Shown: positions 15,754 through 25,140 of the stretch, piece by piece
Position numbering within the stretch: position 1 is the first letter of the stretch
Layout: the number at the start of each line of letters is the position of its first letter
Assembly (NCBI GenBank): GCA_020630795.1
Contig: JAHDIK010000019.1
Location: 1-52,871 of the forward strand
DNA from: Colwellia sp.
GTDB taxonomy: Bacteria; Pseudomonadota; Gammaproteobacteria; Enterobacterales; Alteromonadaceae
DNA: 52,871 nt
Reading direction: 5' to 3'
Translations under genes and position numbers: made by a program
The notes under the pieces: model-generated
What the model was told of the DNA's origin: nothing
Seen by the model: only the letters and a program-made list of their open reading frames with translations
The model's database searches: none

Positions 15754-17907
15754 ATGAACATATCTAAATCAGCAATTGCCATTGCACTCGCTACAACGCT
15801 TACGCCATTTACCTCTTTTGCTTTTGATAAAGAGTCTGACGACATAGAACACATTACCGTAAGCTCAAGTTTTCGCGCCCAGTCTTTAGCTCAAGCGCCC
15901 GCTAGTATTGCTGTTATAGGCGAACAAAAAATTGAAGATCAAGCAGTTCAACATTTTGAAGAGCTGATTGGTAGTGTTGCTAACCTTAACTTTTCTGGCG
16001 GAACATCTCGTCCAAAATACTTACAAATTAGAGGGGTGGGTGAACGTTCAGAGTATCGTGGTGCGCCAAATTCTTCAGTTGGCTTTATTGTTGATGATAT
16101 TGATTTATCAGGCTTAGGTATGGCTGCGTCAATGTACGATGTGCAACAGGTAGAAGTATTACGTGGTCCGCAAGGTTCACGATTTGGCGCAAACGCATTA
16201 GCAGGTTTAGTTTATGTTAAATCGAATGCACCTACGAAAGAACGGGAGCATGGCCTAAGAGCATCAATGGGTAATGATGACCTTATTAACCTTGCTGGAT
16301 ATAGTTCAGGAGCATTGGCTGAAGACTTAAGTTACCGCGTGTCAATTGAGAAGCATAAACAAAATGGGTATAGAGATAACCTACATTTAGGCCGCGATGA
16401 TACGAATGGAATAGATGAGCTGTCGGGGAAGCTTAAATTACACTTCACACCAGACGAAGACTTAACAATTGACTTTACCTATATTTTTGCTGATAACGAC
16501 AATGGATATGACGCTTGGACACTCGACAACAATGGTTATAACACGCTAACCGATAAACCAGGTACAGACAATCAGCGTTCATATGGTAGCGCATTAAAGG
16601 TTGCTTACGACGGTTTGTCATTCGCGAAGCTTGAATCAATTAGTAGTTATACAACAACCGAGCATCAGCACGCTTACGATGGTGATTGGGCAAATGCTGA
16701 TTACTGGGCTGATAAGTCGTGCGCAATTTATAGTGATGATTGGGACATTTTAGGATACGAAAGTTGTGAATATGACTACTTATGGGACAAAAAAGCAGAC
16801 AGAGATGTTTGGTCTCAAGAGTTCAGGTTAACGTCTAATGAGTCTTCAAAGCTGTTTGACGGCACTACAGATTGGTTAGTTGGTGCTTATGTGAGTCGAT
16901 TAACCGAAAGTAACGACTTGGAATCGTTCTATAATGGTTGGGAAGACGAAATACTTACTTCAGAATATGTTGCTAACAATTACGCGTTGTTTACGCAAAT
17001 AGATAGTTTGTTACCTAGAGCACATCAATTGTCACTGGGGGTAAGGGTTGAGAAACGTAAAACTGATTATATTGACTCAGCAGCTGATGCATTTGGTCCG
17101 TCTGAAACAATGTGGGGTGGTCATATTTCTTTGAGTAAAGTTATTAATCATGCATTCTCTGGTTATGTTCGCATAGCACGAGGATATAAAGCGGGTGGGT
17201 TCAACATGGGTTTACCGAGCCAATTAAGCGAGTACAAAGAGTTTGATACGGAAACCTTAGTTAACTATGAGGTAGGCTTTACATCGTTATTGCTTGATGG
17301 CAACCTTTCAAGCCGATTAGCGCTATTTGTTATGGATCGTAAAGATCAGCAAGTAAACGCGTCTCAACAAAACCCTGATAAGCCACAACAGTTTACTATT
17401 TATACTGCTAATGCCGCGAGCTCAAAAAGCAAGGGAATCGAGCTAGAACTCAATTACGCGATAAGTAATCAAATTTCGATAGACACTGCAATTGGATATT
17501 TAGACGCAACATATGACAACTATTCGTATTCTGATAAGTACGGTACGGTGATCAATATTTCTGGCCGCGACTTGGCTCATGCCCCTAATTATACGTTTAG
17601 TGTTGGTGCGACGTACTCAAATGACGAAGGGGTATTTGCAAATATCAACTGGTCAGGTAAAGACGAATTTTACTTTTCAGATAGTCACTCTGAGCGTTCT
17701 GACAATGCGAATCAGTTAAACGCAAAAATAGGGTATGAATCTGATACTTGGTCTATATCTTTGTGGGCTCGAAACATTACGGATGAAAAAATAGCGACTC
17801 GTGGTTTTTACTTTGGTAATGAACCTGACTTAGATTGGGCTTCTAAAAAATATGTACGTTATGGGGCGCCAAGACAAATTGGGATGACGTTCGATTATAA
17901 TTTTTAA
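15754..17907 (+). CDS. TonB-dependent receptor under TPP riboswitch control (probable thiamine uptake)
   Basis: This 717-residue outer-membrane protein has a signal peptide (residues 1-23), a plug domain (HITVSSSFRAQSLAQAPASI near residue 33, LQIRGVGERSEY near 89, VEVLRGPQGSRFGANALAG near 132-150) and a 22-strand barrel ending in an aromatic residue (TFDYNF). The preceding TPP riboswitch indicates it is made when thiamine pyrophosphate is low, so its cargo is very probably thiamine or a precursor; such OMRs are known in Alteromonadales. An extracellular-type segment around residues 305-352 is unusually rich in Asp, Trp and Tyr, with two cysteines. Transport would be powered by TonB-ExbBD. Confidence 0.92.
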   Translation: MNISKSAIAIALATTLTPFTSFAFDKESDDIEHITVSSSFRAQSLAQAPASIAVIGEQKIEDQAVQHFEELIGSVANLNFSGGTSRPKYLQIRGVGERSEYRGAPNSSVGFIVDDIDLSGLGMAASMYDVQQVEVLRGPQGSRFGANALAGLVYVKSNAPTKEREHGLRASMGNDDLINLAGYSSGALAEDLSYRVSIEKHKQNGYRDNLHLGRDDTNGIDELSGKLKLHFTPDEDLTIDFTYIFADNDNGYDAWTLDNNGYNTLTDKPGTDNQRSYGSALKVAYDGLSFAKLESISSYTTTEHQHAYDGDWANADYWADKSCAIYSDDWDILGYESCEYDYLWDKKADRDVWSQEFRLTSNESSKLFDGTTDWLVGAYVSRLTESNDLESFYNGWEDEILTSEYVANNYALFTQIDSLLPRAHQLSLGVRVEKRKTDYIDSAADAFGPSETMWGGHISLSKVINHAFSGYVRIARGYKAGGFNMGLPSQLSEYKEFDTETLVNYEVGFTSLLLDGNLSSRLALFVMDRKDQQVNASQQNPDKPQQFTIYTANAASSKSKGIELELNYAISNQISIDTAIGYLDATYDNYSYSDKYGTVINISGRDLAHAPNYTFSVGATYSNDEGVFANINWSGKDEFYFSDSHSERSDNANQLNAKIGYESDTWSISLWARNITDEKIATRGFYFGNEPDLDWASKKYVRYGAPRQIGMTFDYNF

Positions 17908-17950
17908 TTACACTCTGCGTAGTTAATTCTGTTTAAATATGAGCAGAAAT

Positions 17951-17982
17951 AAAAATGCCTATCTTATGATAGGCATTTTTTA
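17951..17982. terminator. Bidirectional terminator between two convergent TonB receptor genes
   Basis: AAAAATGCCTATC, loop TTAT, GATAGGCATTTTTT; symmetrical A and T tails serve both strands. Confidence 0.9.
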
Positions 17983-18056
17983 TTAGAGCTTAATGAATAA
18001 AACACTGGAGAGTAACTTAACTCGTTTGAGTTATTTTAATTTATAGAATCTATTAT

Positions 18057-20897
18057 TTAAAATTTAGCTGTAACCCCAAGCTGATAACGACGGCCTGAAT
18101 ACTCAAGTAATGAAACACGCTCTCTTACATCAGCAAATTCGAGAATATTTTCATTCGTTAAGTTTATCGCTTCAAAACTTACAGTAATCATTTCATTCAC
18201 GTCATATGATGTGCTGAAGTCGAATTGTCCGTAAGCTGCTACATGTTGAGGTAAGCCACCTGTTCTGGCGCCTTGGCGTGCATTTAAGAATTCATCTCGC
18301 CAGTTATAGGCTAAACGTGCTTGAAAGTTATCATTTTCGTAAAAACCAATTAAGTTATACGAATGCTTAGAAAAACCTTCTAAACCGCCACCGGCTGATT
18401 TTACTCCATCTTGAACTATTGATTCACCTTCAGCATCTTTATCTTCACTTGAGGTGTATGTGTAGTTGGCTTGAACACCAAATCCGCTCAAGAATCCTGG
18501 TAAGTAGTCAAAGTAATGCAAACCCGCTACTTCAAACCCTGACACATTACCGCCGCTTCTATTACCTTTTTCGGTAATCATTTCTTCAAGTGAACCCCAG
18601 CCGTCAATATCTACACCTGTATCTTCAATGTAGGTACGAGATGAGATAAAGCTATTGATATCTTTATAAAACAAGTTAAATGAGTACGCACTACCAGAAT
18701 CATGATAATACTCAAAAGATAAATCTAGCTGAGTAGCTTGGTATGGCAGTAGGTATGGATTTCCTCTGCTTTGACGGAAGTCTTCTGCACGAACATTACT
18801 GTAACTTCTATTTACACCTGTATCTTCTAAAGACGGGCGGGTGATAACTTTCGCTGCCGCTGCTTTGATGAAGTAACCGTTTCTGTAATCTAACGATACG
18901 TTTAAGCTTGGTAAAAAGTGATTATAGTAATTTTTTTCTGTTACTTCGGCAGGTTCGGTAAACTCAACATCGAGTACGACACCGTCTCCAGTATCTGGAC
19001 GTGTTGGATCTACAAACTTTTCGATACTGACTCGTTCTTTACGGTGACCTGTTGAAGAAACTTCCGTTTGAACGTAACGAGCACCTGTATTACCTGATAG
19101 GTCAAAAGCGCCGAATTCAGCTGCAAAATTAACTTGTGCGTATACCGCCAATGTTGTTTCGGTATTAGCAACAGATGCGGCTTCATCCAATATTTCCTCT
19201 GCCCAATCTGGCTCGCCACGTAGATTACCAATATCGTCAATGAATTGATGAATGTCATTAACAATCACAAAATTACGAGGAAAGTTGCCTGATACGTCAG
19301 AAAGGAAATCATTACCTGAATTAATAGAGAATAAACCTTCAGACATCATGCGTTGCGTTCCACAAGTATTAGTGGCAGCTCTAGCTATGTCATCTTCAAT
19401 GTTTTGATTACTACAGCCATTTTCGTTCTTAAATACAATGCTCGATTTTTCTCGATCGGTGTACGATACACCAAAATCTAACGACTCAATAAAGTCACCA
19501 TCAAATGTATGCGTTGCGTCAATTTTAGTTTCGAATATTTCATCTTCTAATTCAGTATGACGAACGTCATTCCAATGAGCTCTAACACTTTCAGGATTAC
19601 CCCAATCTATTGAAGAATCAATAGTTATCACGTCGCCTGAACTATCAAATTTAATGTAATCAGCATCGGTTAAACCACGCTCTTGCCCTGGAACACTTTG
19701 ATCTACAGTATGGTTAATATAGTGAGGAACGAATGTATTTCCCTTAGGTTCAGACTTTGCTTTTGAGTAGGCTAAGTCGCCCGTTACTGTCCAATCATCA
19801 GAGTAAATAACCGTGTTGAAGCCTAATAATTGGGTGGTTGAGTCTTGACCTTCTTGTTTGAAAAGTCCGTCAATTGGGCTACTTTCTTTTGTAGCAGATA
19901 TTGCCGTTTGATTTTGAGACACAACAACATCTGTCCATCCTGAATATTGCAATGGTATTTGCATGCCATTACTAAACGTTTGACGGCTTAAATCAGAATA
20001 TAAGTAATCGAATGTGTTGATAATGCTGTCATTAGGCGCCCATTGAAGCGTGATGTTAGCACTGGTTCTTTCGCGCTTTTCTTCTTTTAAATTATATTCT
20101 GCACGCCCAGGGTAGTAAATAGATCCTGATGTAAAGGGAGCTCCGCTTTCGTCAACAATAGGTCCCGGAGCATAATCAGTATTGTCAGCTTCAAATTTCG
20201 CCCATAAATTAGTCGCTGCTGCATCTATTCTGCTTGTTGCATCAACACGAGAAAAACCTAACAAAACGCCAATTGAGTCGTCTTCGAACGTATTACTGTA
20301 AATGCCTGAAAATTTAGGATCGGTTTCACCGGATAGGTCATTGTACTTTAAATTGAGTGAACCAGCCGCATGCATACCTGGAGTGTCTAATGGACGAGCA
20401 GTGTTAACGTTTACATAGGCGCCCAAACTACCTTCCGCGATATTCGCTCTAGACGCCTTAATAACGTCAGCGCCAGATATGAGTTCTGATGGCAGTACTT
20501 GGAAGTCGAATTCTCGCCCTCTATCAGTTGTTGCTGTTGTTCGCCCATTCATTTTAACCGCATTGAACTTAGGTCCAAACCCGCGAACCGTTATTTTTGA
20601 ACCTTCACCATTTGTTCTAGAGATCATTACACCACTAATGCGTTGTAATGATTCTGCAACGTTTTGGTCTGGAAACTTACCAATATCTTCCGCCACTATA
20701 CTGTCTTGAATTGATGAAGCGTTTTGTTTCAGAGACATTGATTTGGTTAGACTACTTCTAATCCCCGTAACCTGAATAACTTCAGTCTCTTCTTTTGCTT
20801 GTTGCGTACTTTCGGCAGAAAGCGCCTGATTTGAAGTGAGTGCTGCTGATATAGCTAAACTTATAGGTAATAACTTAAACGTAGATCTTTTATTCAT
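18057..20897 (-). CDS. TonB-dependent receptor, carbohydrate-type
   Basis: This 946-residue outer-membrane receptor starts at the ATG at 20897 (GGGGA nine bases before it; a longer frame to 20990 lacks support). A signal peptide spans residues 1-27. The TonB box region EVIQVTGIRSSL precedes the plug (DIGKFPDQNVAESLQRISGV, then GSKITVRGFGPKFNAVKMNG and ADVIKASRANIAEGSLGAYV), the pattern of the large TIGR01782-type receptors found in polysaccharide utilisers. The barrel ends in YQLGVTAKF. Substrate unknown; this class mostly imports oligosaccharides. It separates the two halves of the thiamine salvage set and shows no riboswitch. A 16-bp palindrome lies 33 bases upstream. Confidence 0.92.
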   Translation of the reverse strand: MNKRSTFKLLPISLAISAALTSNQALSAESTQQAKEETEVIQVTGIRSSLTKSMSLKQNASSIQDSIVAEDIGKFPDQNVAESLQRISGVMISRTNGEGSKITVRGFGPKFNAVKMNGRTTATTDRGREFDFQVLPSELISGADVIKASRANIAEGSLGAYVNVNTARPLDTPGMHAAGSLNLKYNDLSGETDPKFSGIYSNTFEDDSIGVLLGFSRVDATSRIDAAATNLWAKFEADNTDYAPGPIVDESGAPFTSGSIYYPGRAEYNLKEEKRERTSANITLQWAPNDSIINTFDYLYSDLSRQTFSNGMQIPLQYSGWTDVVVSQNQTAISATKESSPIDGLFKQEGQDSTTQLLGFNTVIYSDDWTVTGDLAYSKAKSEPKGNTFVPHYINHTVDQSVPGQERGLTDADYIKFDSSGDVITIDSSIDWGNPESVRAHWNDVRHTELEDEIFETKIDATHTFDGDFIESLDFGVSYTDREKSSIVFKNENGCSNQNIEDDIARAATNTCGTQRMMSEGLFSINSGNDFLSDVSGNFPRNFVIVNDIHQFIDDIGNLRGEPDWAEEILDEAASVANTETTLAVYAQVNFAAEFGAFDLSGNTGARYVQTEVSSTGHRKERVSIEKFVDPTRPDTGDGVVLDVEFTEPAEVTEKNYYNHFLPSLNVSLDYRNGYFIKAAAAKVITRPSLEDTGVNRSYSNVRAEDFRQSRGNPYLLPYQATQLDLSFEYYHDSGSAYSFNLFYKDINSFISSRTYIEDTGVDIDGWGSLEEMITEKGNRSGGNVSGFEVAGLHYFDYLPGFLSGFGVQANYTYTSSEDKDAEGESIVQDGVKSAGGGLEGFSKHSYNLIGFYENDNFQARLAYNWRDEFLNARQGARTGGLPQHVAAYGQFDFSTSYDVNEMITVSFEAINLTNENILEFADVRERVSLLEYSGRRYQLGVTAKF

Positions 20898-21350
20898 GAA
20901 AATTTCCCCGATAATCATAAAGTTTATATGTGAATATATATTCACTCTGTCGTTTTGTTGTATGTACAATGAATAGTTAATTGTCTCCAATAATTACTAG
21001 TTGCATCCATAAATTGTTGATATTATTGATATATATATGGATGCTCTATACTTGTAAACTTTTGGGATATGTTGTTCCGTAACATTTGTGTATTAATCCT
21101 TTGGACTTTTTGACTAACTATTCAACTTTAATATCTCACAAATGTATATTAAATACACTTGTTTTTTATATTTAAATAATGTTTTTTATATAGACTTTAG
21201 TCTATATATATCAAAATTTTCGTATAACTAGGTAGATTAGGTCGTTAAGGTGATGTGAACTCACTTACAAATACTATTAACTTGACGTTAAAGTATCAGT
21301 GATTGGTGGTAGAATAACGCTATCTAAAAACAAAAATTTAGGATCGCTTA
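20898..21350. other. Divergent intergenic region with inverted repeats
   Basis: No gene is visible in these 453 AT-rich bases between the TonB receptor and the thiamine operon. It holds a perfect 16-bp palindrome GTGAATATATATTCAC (20930-20945) and a 9-bp inverted repeat GCATCCATA/TATGGATGC (21003-21011 and 21036-21044). Both could be regulator sites for the receptor. No THI element is present before the 21351 gene. Confidence 0.5.
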
Positions 21351-21617
21351 ATGGACGTTTCAATTGAAATAAGTTTATACCCACTTGCCGAAGAGAATTT
21401 TAAAAAAGAGATTTGGGGATTTATAAAAAAACTAAGAAAGGTGGAAGGCCTTAAAGTAGTGACTAATGGCATGAGTACGCAAGTTTTTGGAGAGTATGAT
21501 ATCGCTACGCAGCATGTTATGGCAGAAATAAAAAATGTACATCAAACCGTTAATGCAGCGGTTTTTGTTTGTAAGTTTATTGGTGGTGATCGCTCTCAGG
21601 TAGAAGCAGAAGAATAA
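21351..21617 (+). CDS. YkoF/MTH1187-type thiamine-binding protein
   Basis: This 88-residue soluble protein matches the small ferredoxin-like MTH1187/YkoF fold: DVSIEISLYPLAEENFKKEI (first strand-helix), KVEGLKVVTNGMSTQVFGEY (the conserved N-G-M-S-T-Q-V-x-G motif, residues 39-50), and AAVFVCKFIGGDRS at the end. YkoF-family proteins bind thiamine or its hydroxymethylpyrimidine moiety. Its stop overlaps the start of pnuT by one base (TAATG), so the two are translationally coupled, and a kinase follows. The likely role is binding cytoplasmic thiamine after uptake, but no function has been shown for the stand-alone single-domain form. Confidence 0.85.
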   Translation: MDVSIEISLYPLAEENFKKEIWGFIKKLRKVEGLKVVTNGMSTQVFGEYDIATQHVMAEIKNVHQTVNAAVFVCKFIGGDRSQVEAEE

Positions 21618-22237
21618 TGAACGAGACTCTACAATATTACATTATGGCACCAGCAACTGAGCTTGTTGCTGTGTTCGCTTCACTTGCTTATGTTGTGTTG
21701 GCCGCACACAAAAATATTTGGTGTTGGCCTGCGGCAATAATCAGCACGTTGTTATATACCTTTTTATTTTACGAAGTGTATTTATGGATGGATAGCTTGC
21801 TTCAAGTCTACTATTTAGCAATGGCTGTATATGGTTGGTTCTGCTGGAAGGGCGGTACAAACACAACAGGTAATGTAGATTCAATAGTATTGAATAAATA
21901 TCAATTATCAACGCACATAAAGTGTATTTTAGGTTTAGGTGTACTTTCAGTTTGTCTTGGTTTTATTATGGATAATTACACGCCGACCGACTTTCCTTAT
22001 CTAGATAGTGCAACAACAGTGTTTGCTGTTTTTACCACGTATTTGGTTACTCAAAAGGTGATTGAGAATTGGCTTTACTGGATTGTAATAGATGCCGCTT
22101 CAATTTACTTGTACATTGAAAAAGGTTTAATACCAACCGCTGCATTGTTTGTATGTTTTACGTTAATTGCGATTTATGGGTACTTCCGTTGGGAACGTGA
22201 TTATCAACGGTTACATAGTCAACCTGCGCCTGTGTAG
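21617..22237 (+). CDS. pnuT: PnuT-type thiamine transporter (PnuC family)
   Basis: This 206-residue inner-membrane protein has about seven helices and the PnuC-family signature: ELVAVFASLAYVVLAAHKNIWCWPAAIIST (residues 14-43), then WMDSLLQVYYLAMAVYGWFCW (about 56-76) and the second-half VIENWLYWIVIDAASIYLYIEKG (about 149-171). PnuC members move nicotinamide riboside; the PnuT branch moves thiamine by facilitated diffusion, trapped by phosphorylation. Operon context (a YkoF-like protein before it and a small-molecule kinase after it) supports PnuT. The ATG overlaps the previous stop. Confidence 0.88.
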   Translation: MNETLQYYIMAPATELVAVFASLAYVVLAAHKNIWCWPAAIISTLLYTFLFYEVYLWMDSLLQVYYLAMAVYGWFCWKGGTNTTGNVDSIVLNKYQLSTHIKCILGLGVLSVCLGFIMDNYTPTDFPYLDSATTVFAVFTTYLVTQKVIENWLYWIVIDAASIYLYIEKGLIPTAALFVCFTLIAIYGYFRWERDYQRLHSQPAPV

Positions 22238-22241
22238 TTTT

Positions 22242-23159
22242 ATGGAGTCTACCTACGAAAAAAAACTTGTTAAGTCGTTAACATTATTACCGTGCTTTTC
22301 AGGAGGAACAGCTCAGAATAAGATATCTGAATGTATTGTTACTCCTATTAATAAAGGGCAAAGCAGTTTATGTTTTGATGTTTTACATACGGGTAAAAGA
22401 TATTTTGTAAAGTATGTAAAGCCTATGGCAGGTGTTAATGCTGAAGCTGTTGCTGTTGTAGCTGCTTCAAATCATCAGCTTAGTCCGAGTGTAGTTTATG
22501 TTGATGACAATTGGTTAGTAACGGTGTTTGAGGCTGGCCAATCGTTAGATGAAAACAATACGATAGCTAATAATAAAATCTTTACCGCTATCGACTTAAT
22601 GGCAAAGTGTCATAATATTACCGTTGATTTACCTGTTTTTGACGTTTTTTCAGCCATAAATAAGTTGTCTAAGAGCGACAATTTTACTGAAGTACAACGT
22701 ATTAGAATAGTTGAGGCTATTTCAAGTATCGATAATATTTCCTCTTCAAAACTAGTCTTTTGTCATGGCGATCTTAATTATTCGAATGTGCTTGTTGGCG
22801 ATAAAACTTGGTTGATAGATTACGAGTGTGCATGTTTAGCGGATGCTGAATTTGATCTCGCAATGTTTATGGCTATAAATACGCTTACCGTTGCAGAACA
22901 GCAAACGGCCACTGTGTATTATGAATCGAAACAAAATGTTGTGATTGATCAGGGGAGATTATTCAGTTATTTACAAGCATCTTTATTACTTAACGGTTTA
23001 TGGTATTTGGATAAAGCTCATAGCTTATCGTTATCACAATCTGAACAAGTAAATGATGAACTTAGTATAGATGCCTTGAATAAGCTAGGTTTACAACAGT
23101 TCATGATGTTTGATCAAATCTCCTCATATTCTGGTGTTTTACATAACATAATGAGATAG
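22242..23159 (+). CDS. Thiamine kinase-like phosphotransferase (APH/choline kinase fold)
   Basis: This 305-residue cytosolic enzyme has the aminoglycoside phosphotransferase fold: catalytic loop LVFCHGDLNYSNVLV (about residues 169-183, Asp as base and Asn for Mg2+) and the metal-binding WLIDYECACLADAEFDLAMF (about residues 189-208). In this operon the substrate is most likely thiamine, converting it to thiamine phosphate and trapping what PnuT admits. The ATG at 22242 lies four bases after the pnuT stop with no clear Shine-Dalgarno, so coupling to pnuT translation is likely; an upstream GTG inside pnuT is an alternative. Choline kinase-like activity cannot be excluded from sequence alone. Confidence 0.82.
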   Translation: MESTYEKKLVKSLTLLPCFSGGTAQNKISECIVTPINKGQSSLCFDVLHTGKRYFVKYVKPMAGVNAEAVAVVAASNHQLSPSVVYVDDNWLVTVFEAGQSLDENNTIANNKIFTAIDLMAKCHNITVDLPVFDVFSAINKLSKSDNFTEVQRIRIVEAISSIDNISSSKLVFCHGDLNYSNVLVGDKTWLIDYECACLADAEFDLAMFMAINTLTVAEQQTATVYYESKQNVVIDQGRLFSYLQASLLLNGLWYLDKAHSLSLSQSEQVNDELSIDALNKLGLQQFMMFDQISSYSGVLHNIMR

Positions 23160-23245
23160 GGCGCAAAATTGTCACGGTTAATTACAGTGCGCCTTGTTAA
23201 TTCCTGTCGCATAATTTAGTTATTGAGCACATAGAGAGCTATTCT

Positions 23246-24319
23246 GTGGATTGGAAAAAATTAGTACAAAATAAAAATCAGCTATTCTGGCTTATGCATA
23301 CCGCAGGTTGGCTTGGTTTTGCGTTGGTGCATTATCTTGGTTCTTTGTTACATGACCTACGTGATTTGTTTCTCGTTATCATTTTTCTTAATGCCTATTC
23401 TGGTTGGATGCTCACGATTCCATTACGCTATTTATATAAATACATTTGGAATTACAAACTGCTGCACATTGCGTTGATTATTGTTGTTGCGTCATTTGGT
23501 ATGGGTGTTATTTGGCAGGTAATTAAAAATCTAAACTATTGGGAAATTTACAAACACGGATACCGACCAGACCATATTATTTACTACACAAAATATAGCG
23601 TATGGTCTTTCTATATCATGATGGGTTGGAGCGTTCTTTACTTTGCCATTAAGTATTATCAAATGCTTCAAACCGCCAAGCAAAACGTGTTAAAAGCGAA
23701 CACAGAAGCGCATCAAGCTCAGCTTAAAATGCTGCGTTATCAGTTAAATCCTCATTTTTTGTTTAATACGCTTAATGCTATTTCCACACTTATTTTGGTA
23801 AAAGAAAATGAAGTGGCAAACGGAATGGTGACAAAGTTAAGTGAATTTTTACGTTACACGCTAGATAAAGACCCTATGAAAAAAGTGACGCTCGAAAACG
23901 AACTTCAAGTGCTTACTTTATATCTTGATATTGAAAAAGTTCGATTTGAAGAGCGTCTTACCGTTAACTTTTCTATTGAAGAAAAATGCAAGCTTGCACT
24001 TGTTCCTAGCATGATATTGCAGCCAATTGCCGAGAACGCCATCAAACATGCAATTTCAGTACAAGAGTCTGGGGGCACAATTTCGGTGAATGTTCATTGT
24101 TCAGATAACAAGTTATATATTGAGCTATTTGATGACGGACCGGGCGCTGAAATTGTTGATGGTAATCTTTATAGAGAATCAGGGGTAGGATTAGTAAACA
24201 CCAAAGAGCGTTTAGAAGCTTTGTTTAATAATGATTATTCGCTAGTGGTATCCAACAATTCACCAAAAGGTGTTAAAGTTAATATAAGTATTCCACTTAT
24301 GTTTGAATCACGATCATGA
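23246..24319 (+). CDS. LytS-type sensor histidine kinase
   Basis: This 357-residue protein has four or more N-terminal transmembrane helices (about residues 12-32, 40-60, 72-94 and 118-136), a short coiled coil, and the His_kinase/HATPase pair of the LytS/YehU group. The phospho-accepting histidine is H170 in LRYQLNPHFLFNTLNAIS. ATP-binding boxes are ILQPIAENAIKHA (about 258-270) and LFDDGPGAE. The membrane part has no recognisable extracytoplasmic sensor domain. Start is a GTG with AGAGAG upstream. Its stop overlaps the response regulator start (ATGA), so it signals to the LytTR protein encoded next. The signal is unknown. Confidence 0.93.
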   Translation: MDWKKLVQNKNQLFWLMHTAGWLGFALVHYLGSLLHDLRDLFLVIIFLNAYSGWMLTIPLRYLYKYIWNYKLLHIALIIVVASFGMGVIWQVIKNLNYWEIYKHGYRPDHIIYYTKYSVWSFYIMMGWSVLYFAIKYYQMLQTAKQNVLKANTEAHQAQLKMLRYQLNPHFLFNTLNAISTLILVKENEVANGMVTKLSEFLRYTLDKDPMKKVTLENELQVLTLYLDIEKVRFEERLTVNFSIEEKCKLALVPSMILQPIAENAIKHAISVQESGGTISVNVHCSDNKLYIELFDDGPGAEIVDGNLYRESGVGLVNTKERLEALFNNDYSLVVSNNSPKGVKVNISIPLMFESRS

Positions 24320-25140
24320 CACATATTCTTTCTACTATCGTTGTAGACGATGAGCCGCTGGCGCGAAAAGGGCTTATCGTACGTTTACAGCAGCATAAAG
24401 ACGTTAATATTGTTGCAGATTGCTCGAATGGAAGAGAAGCAATTGAAGCCGTTAACACCTTAAAGCCAGACCTTATGTTTATCGACATAAAAATGCCAGG
24501 CCTAAATGGGTTTGAAGTGGTTAGTCAATTACTTGAACAACAAGAGAAAATGCCTTTAGTTATATTTGTAACGGCATTTGAAGAATATGCGTTAAAAGCT
24601 TTTGAAATTCATGCTCAAGATTATTTGCTAAAGCCAGCTGATGAAAGCCGTATTAGCGAAGCACTTGAGCGTGTAAGAAGTAAAATAGCGAGCCAAGAAA
24701 GCGTTGAACAAAAACTTAAATTGGTGAAATTAGTCAGCGACGTTACAGGTAATGATAGTAAGGATATTTTAAAAGCCATTGAAAATAATCGACCTGTAAA
24801 CTTAAACCAATACTCAGATGTACTTGCCATTAAAGACGCAGGTGAAGTGAGCAGGGTACCAATTAAAGATATTTTGTGGATTGACGCCGCCGGTGATTAC
24901 ATGTGTGTGCATACTGAAAGTGAAACGCATATCCTTAGAAAAACAATGAAGCAGTTAGAAGAGAGTTTAGATCCTAGAATTTTCATTCGGAGTCATCGTT
25001 CAACCATGGTAAATAAAAACTATATCAGTAAGTTTTGTAGCCAAATGAACGGAGAGTATTACTTGGTTATGAGTAACGACAAAGAGCTCAAAGTGAGTCG
25101 AAGTTATAAAGACAAAGTAAAGCAAGTTGTAAACGCGTAG
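24316..25140 (+). CDS. LytTR-family response regulator
   Basis: This 274-residue regulator has a receiver domain (DDEP at residues 11-14, phosphoacceptor D57 in FIDIKMPG, K in LLKPADE) and a C-terminal LytTR DNA-binding domain (about residues 170-270) with WIDAAGDYMCVHTESETHILRKTMKQLEESL and FIRSHRSTMVNKNYI. It is coupled to the upstream histidine kinase by a four-base overlap. LytTR proteins bind direct repeats of about 9 bp near promoters. The target genes are not evident; the thiamine operon directly upstream and pfkA downstream are neighbours only by position. Confidence 0.93.
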   Translation: MTHILSTIVVDDEPLARKGLIVRLQQHKDVNIVADCSNGREAIEAVNTLKPDLMFIDIKMPGLNGFEVVSQLLEQQEKMPLVIFVTAFEEYALKAFEIHAQDYLLKPADESRISEALERVRSKIASQESVEQKLKLVKLVSDVTGNDSKDILKAIENNRPVNLNQYSDVLAIKDAGEVSRVPIKDILWIDAAGDYMCVHTESETHILRKTMKQLEESLDPRIFIRSHRSTMVNKNYISKFCSQMNGEYYLVMSNDKELKVSRSYKDKVKQVVNA

